64,000 nucleotides of DNA from Eublepharis macularius (taxonomy: Eukaryota > Chordata > Lepidosauria > Squamata > Eublepharidae). Location of the stretch: the NCBI RefSeq assembly GCF_028583425.1, contig NC_072798.1:8434501-8498500 (forward strand), given 5' to 3'. A program made the translations under genes and the position numbers. Every line of letters starts with the position of its first letter. Position 1 is the first letter of the stretch. Of the stretch, positions 56,937-64,000 are shown piece by piece. A model generated the notes under the pieces. It was not told the origin of the DNA. It searched no databases and worked only from the letters and a program-made list of their open reading frames with translations.

Positions 56937-59923
56937 CTGTCAAAAGAGGAGAAGAGCTGCTGACACTCTGAAGACAAGGCCCAGCTGTACGCACCAGCAG
57001 TAGTTTCTCATGAGGACTACATTCATCTTTACTTGGCTTATACAAGTCCCATAATGCATGACTTCTTCGTATTTTACGCCCCATACAAAGTTTCATCCTA
57101 CATTAACAGTGTGTGCACACAACCGTTCATCTTAAACATACTTAAATTCACAGTTCTGCATCCAGCCAGCTTTCCCATTTCTTTTCACCAAATTCCCCTA
57201 AGTTTGGACCCATCCCATATGACTACCCCCCATACCAATTTTTTTTTAATATTCAGCTCTTTAGCAGTAATTTATTGCAACCAACTAGATGGAGCTGTAA
57301 GTCTTCAAAAACAAGCCAACCGAAACCAGGAAGTTAGAACACAATTTCAGGCATTTATAACCAAATCTCTGTCCAATAGGTATCGGGGTGACCAGATTCG
57401 GATCAGAGGTGAATCTCAATAAAATATCAACTCAACCATCATTAATAACAAAATAAAAATCTACAAAGACTGCCAAAAATGAGACAAGGAGTAACTGGAA
57501 ACCAAGACCTTCCTTATAAGCAGAAATACCCAAGGCACCATTAAAAACCATAAAATCAGTGGGACAACATACTTAGGACAACAGTTTCAGAGGGAGGGAG
57601 AGACAGAAGAAGCACAAGAGGTGTTTTCACCTGGTGTTCCACACCTGGATCGCCACAACTAAGAGGCCCTTGTTCCTCAGGGTGACCCAAATGATGAGGG
57701 TAGATATAAGGAAGAGGATTAGTGCTTCAACTACCAATTTGAACTGGGACAGAAGCGGATCCACAGCCAAGAAAATTTACTGGGATAATAAGCTTGGTTA
57801 AGTGTAGAAGGGACTGGAGTCTTTTAAGAAACAATGTTTTTCTACTTAGAAGAGTTAATTTTCCTTGTTCTTTCAGCAAGCAGTGGTTTAAATATTTCCA
57901 ATTGCTAGCCTTAAGCAAAAGTAGACTCATTCTGGCAACAGCAGACTGAGTGGTCAAAGGTACAAGAAGAGCAGAGGCAGCATACAAAATGCTTACCGGA
58001 GAACACACACCATCATGGAGATGAGGGCTTCAGCATAGATAGCCATGGGGGCCCAATCCTACTCAGAGGTTACTTCTGACACACTTTGTTGTGTATGGAA
58101 TCTTACACAGAACCCGTTTTTAAGCAGATCCATCATGCTGGTATTTATGGGCACAGGCTGTTCCAGTGACTACAGTCAAGAGGTTTATTGTAAAATGGAT
58201 GGCCTTTTCAAAATGGAACTGCTGCTTTGGCCTCTGGGGGCACCTAGCTGCCTCACCGGAAGCTAGACTGGATGGATGGTTGTTGATCCAGCGCAGCTGC
58301 TCCTAGGGAGGTTCCCGAGAAGGTGTCAGGATGTTCTTTACGCCAAGCATTGCTCTACCACATTGCTACTCCCCCGAACACATGCAGGGAAGAAAAGGGT
58401 GCAAGGTAATAGCACAAAGACAAATCCAACATAAAGGAGAGCAGCAGCAACTGATACAGTGGTCTCTGATTGCGGCCACTTAGCACCGACCATAATAAAT
58501 TGTCTTCTTCTCGCTTTATAAACCTGTTGTTTCTGGCTTCACTACAGAGCTGCTCATTCACTAGCATGTCCTCCTTGCCTGATGGAGGCCGTGAAAGGAT
58601 GATGCCAGAGCCCCCCTATGAGGCAGTCCTCTAATTCTCACCTTTGTCAGGAGCAGCTTCACACAAGACACATGGTCTTCATAGACGGCTGAAAGGAGTG
58701 GAGTGATACTGTGTTTGTCTGGAGCCTGTAAAAAGAAAGGCCATGCCTGATTAAAAATATTGAGATATCTATCCAGAGTAGACTGCTTTAATAAAGCTCT
58801 AATACTATCAGGCAGTTATTCCGAAACTTAATTCAAATAGAACACTGGCTGGCGTACAAGCACACATTCTGGAGACTTAAAAACACAGAATGGTCTGGAA
58901 GGGAGGTTGGAGGTTTCCACTAATTCCCCCCCCCCCCCGCTTCAGCATTGCTGCAGCTCACTGGCCCTCCTGAAACTTTGCTCCTGGGGGGGGGGGGGCG
59001 GGGTCCAGAGGAACCACTCTCAGAAACAGTCATGGGGATTGAGGATTTGCAGTGGAAAGGGAACTGGTGGAAATCATTGCCCCCCGCCCATAAATGCCTT
59101 TCGTCTTGAGATGTGTGGCTGCATATGGGCCACCAGTGTGCTGCAAACAGGATTCCAAGATGATGGGGACCACACATTATACACTGGCATCCTAATGATG
59201 AAGCAGATCAATTTATTCTGTTATTGGTCTGATGCAGGCCATTCTGGCAATGCATTTATTATGTACCATCTCAAAAGCTGGGGGAGGAGGCATTCACACA
59301 GCTTGTTTGATGTGCAGTTCAATCAAGCTAATTGGAGTCACCCAGATTAATCCAATTAGTTCTTTTCAATTAACCGGGCTAGCCAGTTACCACCAAAGAC
59401 TGGATAAGAGACATGATGCTTCTTTTATGTATACTCATTCCACTATCTTTTAGTAAACTCGGTTTTGAAATGACACACATGCCTGCAAAACTCACATCGA
59501 AACAAAAGATGGTATCTTTTCGCAGGGTTTTTTTTCTGGGAAAAGAGGTGGCGGAACTCACAAGAAGGAAATGAAGAAGAAACACATGGGATTCTTTGAA
59601 ATAATATTATTTTCAAGCACTATTGCCGAGTATTTTCAAGAGGTGTCGGAACTCCGTTCCACCGCGTTCCCCCTGAAAAAAGCCCTGCCTTTACCCTACA
59701 AGATGGGTCTTCTAAATAATGGCTTTACCATAGAAGAGGATCTCCCCAAAACTGACTCCAGTTAGCCATTCACACAGAATTTTATCCCAGTTCGAGTGAG
59801 ACAACATACATTAATATCAGCCCCTTTCAGCAGAAGGAACTCCATGATCTCAAGCTGTCCACAGTCGGCCGCGTAGTGAAGAGGTTTCCGCCCACCTTCC
59901 AGTGTCCGATTCACATCTTCACC
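56850..59923 (-). CDS. MTPN: Myotrophin copy B, exons 2-4
   Basis: Minus-strand exons 59923-59810, 58725-58642 and 56936-56850 encode residues 25-118 of myotrophin, ending KALLQ and TGA. All splice borders are kept (gtatgt, ctttttacag, gtgaga, ttttgacag). Protein sequence is identical to copy A; the only DNA changes are three synonymous ones in exon 3 (GCA/GCC and two TTG/CTG). This pattern suggests constraint or gene conversion, not a dead copy. Exon 1 and any promoter would lie to the right of the window, so I cannot tell if it is expressed. Confidence 0.92.
58642..58725 (-). CDS. MTPN: MTPN copy B exon 3
   Basis: Three synonymous differences from 30486-30569. Confidence 0.93.
59523..59687. 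mobile_element. hAT-like MITE, copy B only
   Basis: Ends cagggttttttttctggg and, inverted, cccctgaaaaaagccctg. Inner arms ggcggaactcac and gtcggaactccgttcc are also partly inverted. Arm A has the empty site near 29720 (gggtaaaggtatcatctt). Confidence 0.75.
59810..59923 (-). CDS. MTPN: MTPN copy B exon 2
   Basis: Identical to 29494-29607, as are the ~30 bases before it. Confidence 0.93.
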
Positions 59924-61027
59924 CTTCAATAGGAAGAACTGGCAGTTAGACCTCAAAGCTACATTTTAAAACAAGGATGAGTTGGTTAAGCCATTACTCA
60001 AGCTAGCCATCAGCAGTCCCACCCCTTGTGTCCAATACTCATTTCAGAGATCTTACAGCAATTCAGGCAAGGTAGCAAAGCCACTTCTCAGCTCAAGAAT
60101 CAGGAAGAATGGTGAAATTTTTTAACCCAAGAAACACGCTCTTCAAAGTGTTAGCCACAATACCGTTTTGTGTTTCCCCCCATTATCTTTCAACCTCCCG
60201 TATCTTTCCTGGCTGCTATTTGGATCATGTCACCTAGCTTTTTCAGCATCAACAGGTCCACTGAATGTGTTTTGCATGGCTACCAGCCTGGCAAAGAACG
60301 TTTTGCTCTTCCCACTAAAACAATTATGTATGAACTAGGTATTCTGGAAACAGTCTTCCAATGGCTTACTGAAATGATTAAGTGCATGAGGAGGTTTGTT
60401 AGCTACACCCTTCCTACCTTTAGGCTACGCTGCTTAGCCTCAAGTTTAGGACACAGGAGAATGTCTTACTTTAATTTTTTTTCCAGGGCAAACAACTGAT
60501 ATTCACAAACATCCAAGATCATTCTAAACAAATAGCAAGAACAAAAATAATATGCATATGCACCTAAGAAAAATGTCAATTACTAGCATTGTGCTTTTTG
60601 GAGCTGTTCTTTTTATATTTCTACTACACACTTCCAGGATAAGCTTGTCTAGGTAAAATTAACATTTAAATTAAAAGAAATGCTAAACATTCCTGAAAGT
60701 GAAACATGATTATCAAAGCACGATTTATACTGATAAAGCAGTATATTCTAAAATTCTGAAACTTGAAAGATTGTACCACATTAAAATATTCCAGCATATC
60801 CCCTGCTTCTAGCATAACTCCCCAATCCCTTAAAATTGCAATGAATACATTTAGTGATAATCATGCATTTTAGCAATTTTAAATTTATAATTAATTTTAA
60901 AATAATTAAAATAATTTTAAAAGTATTGTTTAAAATACTAATTACTTTCTTTTGTGGAAAATAAGCCAATTGTGTCAAGTAAGCCAACTATCTTTGCTTT
61001 GGGTTCTGCTTTTTTTGCCTTTTCCCC

Positions 61028-61085
61028 CATGGGTCAGTAATGACTCGGTGCTTGCACGGGGGGACTACCTTTACCTTTACCTCTA
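61028..61085. repeat. SINE tail with ACCTTT units
   Basis: Reads gggtcagtaatgactcggtg, then ctacctttacctttacctct. ACCTTT-type tails are known from Sauria SINEs; the body is missing. Confidence 0.5.
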
Positions 61086-61365
61086 TTATTCCACTAAAAA
61101 GTTATGTCTTGGAAAACTATGTCAGTAAAACTGTCAGAGAACACTCATCAGCATCAATGCCACAATCCCCCAAGTATTGTGGCATTGAATGCACACCTCT
61201 TGATCTGATATCTATTCTTATTCTGAACAGCAACAGAGAAACAACAGTCACGCACCTTCCCCTCAACTTGTGACTGCTTACGAGCCTGTTTCCGTCCAAT
61301 AATAATCCCGCTGCTCTTACAATTATGCATAAACTGGTACAAGAAATCTGTGTTAGCATTATCAA

Positions 61366-61449
61366 AAAGAGTCCAGTAGCACCTTTAAGACTAACCAATT
61401 TTATTGTAGCATAAGCTTTCGAGAATCAAGTTCTCTTCGTCAGATGCCT
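61366..61449 (-). mobile_element. PLE-type repeat, family 2, best-kept hammerhead-like core
   Basis: On the minus strand 61443-61407 reads CTGACGA, then a GAGAA/TTCTC hairpin, GAAA, an AGC-TTAT-GCT hairpin, then A. This matches each conserved hammerhead position around the core. The rest is the family tail (gttagtcttaaaggtgctac, tggactc). Flanks share a short atcaaaa. Confidence 0.75.
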
Positions 61450-61520
61450 GATCAAAACAGTTAACATTAGAAACCCTAAGAAATCAAAATGAGCACATTC
61501 ATTCTAAGAAAACTTTCTTA

Positions 61521-61593
61521 AAGTCTGCAACTTCATGGAGAGGTCAAAAAAATGAAAATTTGGATCCAAACTAAAAGGTTTCCACAGAAGTCT
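61521..61593. repeat. Left arm of a 73-bp inverted repeat
   Basis: Matches the reverse complement of 62093-62167 with about three mismatches (ttcatggagaggtcaaaaaa, atttggatccaaa, ggtttccacagaagtct). Confidence 0.9.
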
Positions 61594-61734
61594 GATATTT
61601 GACTTATAATCAGGCTCAGAGCAGATGACAACGTAATAAATATGTATAATAAAAACATCCAGTAAAAACACTGATATCATATAAATACTATATAAAACAT
61701 ATTAGAGCAGCACACAATGCAGCCCACATCACAT

Positions 61735-62045
61735 GTTGGGAGAGCATCTTTCTGTTTCTGCCTTCACATTGGACTTCAAACATCCTGAGTCCTTCACGGC
61801 TTAAGTCTTGACCCCCCCCCCCTCCGCCCCTCAAATGATTATGCCTGGAGGAAAAGTTATGTTCCCCATAGGTCCATTTTGTACCTTTTCTGGTTCTGCA
61901 ATATTTTTCGACAAAAAACAGCACTCTAAAATTCAGTGTATACGCTTCGGTGCCGCATGATGCTATGCTGGCTTAAGGGAGCTTGCTGCGTTGACCCACA
62001 GCTTCTTTTCCCTACGTACTTAGACCAAAGTCAGAATCTGTTTAT
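61735..62045 (+). repeat. Segment flipped relative to the rest of arm B
   Basis: Matches arm A 19670-19985 in the SAME orientation (gagcatctttct, aaacatcctga, gagcttgctgc), while its neighbour 62455-62665 matches 19640-19430 in reverse. So a block of ~310 bp is inverted inside the inverted arm. Confidence 0.8.
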
Positions 62046-62092
62046 TAAAATTATTCCACCACCTGGTGGTTTCTAGTTACCTTGAGGTACTA

Positions 62093-62167
62093 GAAGACTT
62101 CTGTGGAAACCTTTTAATTTGGATCCAAATGTTCATTTTTTTGACCTCTCCATGAAGCTGCAGACTT
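62093..62167. repeat. Right arm of the 73-bp inverted repeat
   Basis: Inverted partner of 61521-61593; encloses 499 bp. Confidence 0.9.
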
Positions 62168-62440
62168 CACCACTATGTTGCCTTATATATCATCTGTTGC
62201 TTGAAATATGTACTCCTAGATACTACCTGTGCTTCATGTTGTCTAATGTCAGTCCTAGAACGGATTATGTTCTGTTTCAGCAATTCTTCAACTCGTACTG
62301 GATCCTTACCAATGCTATGACTTTGTAAAATCCTATGACATTGTTTATGGAAATGTCCTTGATACTGACTGTACTGATCCCACACTATGTAATCCAACTT
62401 CTCAGTGAGACAGACAGACTATAAATTACATAAATAACTA
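62168..62440 (+). mobile_element. L2-like LINE 3' end
   Basis: Reads ctgtttcagcaattcttcaa, gacattgtttatggaaatgt, ctcagtgagacagacagact and ends aattacataaataactaaat; resembles the 52.0-52.6 kb L2 tail. Not present at the matching site of arm A. Confidence 0.6.
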
Positions 62441-62668
62441 AATGAATCCCAGCTACCTGAACAAACCTGACAAGCAAACCTAGGAACATACTTCTGTCAG
62501 GTGCAATTATCGAGGACAGAGACTTAATGAGACATTTTCTTGAGGGAAAGAACAGGAAAGGGAACACAAAAGAAGCTGTGTACGCTGCCTTGGGTAGGTT
62601 TTTGAAGAGCGATGAAAGCAAATGTGACTCTGTGAGTGGCAGACTGGGCTTCTTGCCTTCCTGTAGCC

Positions 62669-62961
62669 TAGGGATCCCCAACCTTTTTGAGCTCTGACAC
62701 AGTGGGTGGGCACAGCAAGAAAATGGCTGCCACAACATGGCTGCCACAAGAGGTAGAGCCAGCCACAAAATGGCTGCTACAGCTTGCCTTCAGTCAGCTT
62801 GTGCTGTGGAAGCAGCTTCTGCCAAAGCAATGTTTTTAAAAACCTGCACAGCCAATAGTCAATCAGAAGTCATGCTTGGCATAAGCCCCACCTGGCGAGC
62901 ACCAGAAAAGATGTCAACAGGTGCAATGGTGCCCGCAGGCACCACGCTAGGGACCCCTGCA
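62669..62961. mobile_element. hAT-like MITE, copy B only
   Basis: Ends tagggatccccaacctttt and, inverted, cgctagggacccctgca, with GTAGCC repeated at both sides (62663-62668, 62962-62967). Arm A lacks it at ~19432. Confidence 0.75.
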
Positions 62962-63580
62962 GTAGCCAGTGTCACCACTGATACAATGACTGAAGGGCAC
63001 ATGCTTGACCCGGCGAGTCCCAAGGCTCATCCGAGCCACAACACAGGAATTTCAACGCTGAAGTGATCACGGCAAGCCAATCAATCCCGTTAATCTAACT
63101 TGAGCTGTAAAATCAACCGATGGACTTTCAAGCATTAGATACGCAGAATGAAGAAAAGTTCGTCACGTTATCCTAACTGGAATTTGGCCTTCACAAAAGG
63201 CATTTCAGTTCTATGCTCCCACAGCTACCCACACAGTCAAAGATGCCAGAAAAGTAACCACTGGATGTGCCATGCAAACACAAAGCTTGTAAACATCAGT
63301 CCCTGGGAGCTGGGGCGGGAGGAGGACAGGGCTTGGAAAACTACTCCAAGAGAAAAGGATCACGAGGAAGGAAGGATTAGGAAGAGGATCCAGAGTAGCT
63401 GTCTACTGAAAGTCGAACAGGAGATCAGCAGACACAGATATTATGAGGCTTTACCGAGAACTGGAAATGGATAGGGTCTGTTGCGGTGCAGTTTCAATGC
63501 CAGAGTGCAAAGGGCACAAAGAACAACAGACATGATACCAGCAGACATTGTGAACATGCGGACTGAGGTGCAAGGATGGA

Positions 63581-64000
63581 GAAGGGGGAGTAGGGGAAAG
63601 AAGAGAGGCATGGGAGCTGGGGCGGGGGGGGGGAGAAGAAAGAGGAAAGTGAATCCTAACAGAGGCAGAGGGGAGACAGAAAGGAAACAGAGCTGGATCC
63701 TTGCAGGGGGGAGTAACAAATTGGGAAAGAAAGGCAGAGCAGGTCTCCAAGGGTGGAGGAGAAATAGTGGGAGCCGGCAAGGGAGCAGACACAGTGCACC
63801 TTTACATTACATTGGTGTGTTTTCAGAATGGAAACAGGATCGAAACAATTGATGCGCATGTTGAAAGAGTCACAACTCTCTGGAAGGCATTTAAGTAAGA
63901 TAAAATACTGCAGGGTGGCCGTTACTTCCCCCATAACTGACAGCATTATCAGACACAGGTGATCTGGTTCTATTAGGCCTGTGTGAAGTAGGACTAAAAG
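63581..64000. other. Right edge, unassigned
   Basis: A purine-rich stretch with a poly(G) run (63625-63634). Past ~63580 I cannot align it with arm A. No gene recognised. Confidence 0.4.

Larger units (their letters stand above)
54812..63580 (-). repeat. Arm B of a large inverted duplication
   Basis: Reverse-complement counterpart of 18850-35325, with MTPN exons 4, 3 and 2 in that order along the plus strand. By eye, parts of the UTR are ~95-97% alike, with many indels. It carries its own insertions at 59523-59687 and 62669-62961, a ~0.8 kb stretch (57250-58030) I could not match to arm A, and a local inversion near 62 kb. Confidence 0.9.

Noticed and set aside
18850-63580. Two haplotypes wrongly joined head to head
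   Set aside because: Divergence in introns and UTR, copy-specific insertions and a local inversion are more than expected between alleles. Raw reads would still be the decisive test.
63580-64000. Extension of the duplication to the window edge
   Set aside because: I could not align this part with the sequence left of 18850; it may resume beyond the window.

Overview
This is vertebrate nuclear DNA, most likely from a squamate reptile (a gecko-like lizard is a guess). The reasons are spliced host genes with long introns, a CpG-island promoter, and a repeat mix of young L1, CR1/L2 LINEs, Penelope-like elements (PLEs), DIRS elements, tRNA- and 5S-derived SINEs and hAT-type MITEs. Two host genes are recognised: the 3' part of TRIM24 (+ strand, about 344-9242) and myotrophin, MTPN (+ strand, exons between 15483 and 32512).

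The main structure is a large inverted duplication. MTPN intron 1 (from about 18.85 kb) through just past the poly(A) signal (about 35.33 kb) is repeated in reverse at about 54.81-63.58 kb. MTPN exons 2, 3 and 4 therefore exist twice, tail to tail. Over the 285 shared coding bases I count three differences, all synonymous; UTRs and introns differ more and carry copy-specific insertions. Exon 1 of the second copy would lie beyond the right edge. Copy A alone holds a near-complete DIRS element (20.01-25.49 kb), an older DIRS fossil and a CR1 insertion. Copy B alone holds two hAT-type MITEs and a small internal inversion lying between 73-bp inverted repeats.

The spacer between the arms (35.3-54.8 kb) is filled by an old L2-type LINE. 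A young full-length L1 (L1-A, 39793-51751) entered it with an 18-bp target duplication, and a second young L1 (L1-B, 43097-48908) later entered ORF2 of L1-A, also with an 18-bp duplication.

Two families of short dispersed repeats contain sequences that fit the conserved core of the hammerhead ribozyme. Copies of both families are flanked by 10-15 bp target duplications and several are inverted dimers. One copy, at 52.1-52.5 kb, carries what looks like the N-terminal coding start of a PLE, which ties that family to Penelope-like retroelements. A decayed PLE C-terminal (GIY-YIG) region also lies in a TRIM24 intron.

Layout: 0-9.8 kb TRIM24 3' exons and UTR; 9.8-15 kb intergenic repeats; 15.1-15.9 kb CpG island and MTPN exon 1; 15.6-35.3 kb MTPN copy A; 35.3-54.8 kb LINE-rich spacer; 54.8-64 kb MTPN copy B (minus strand).
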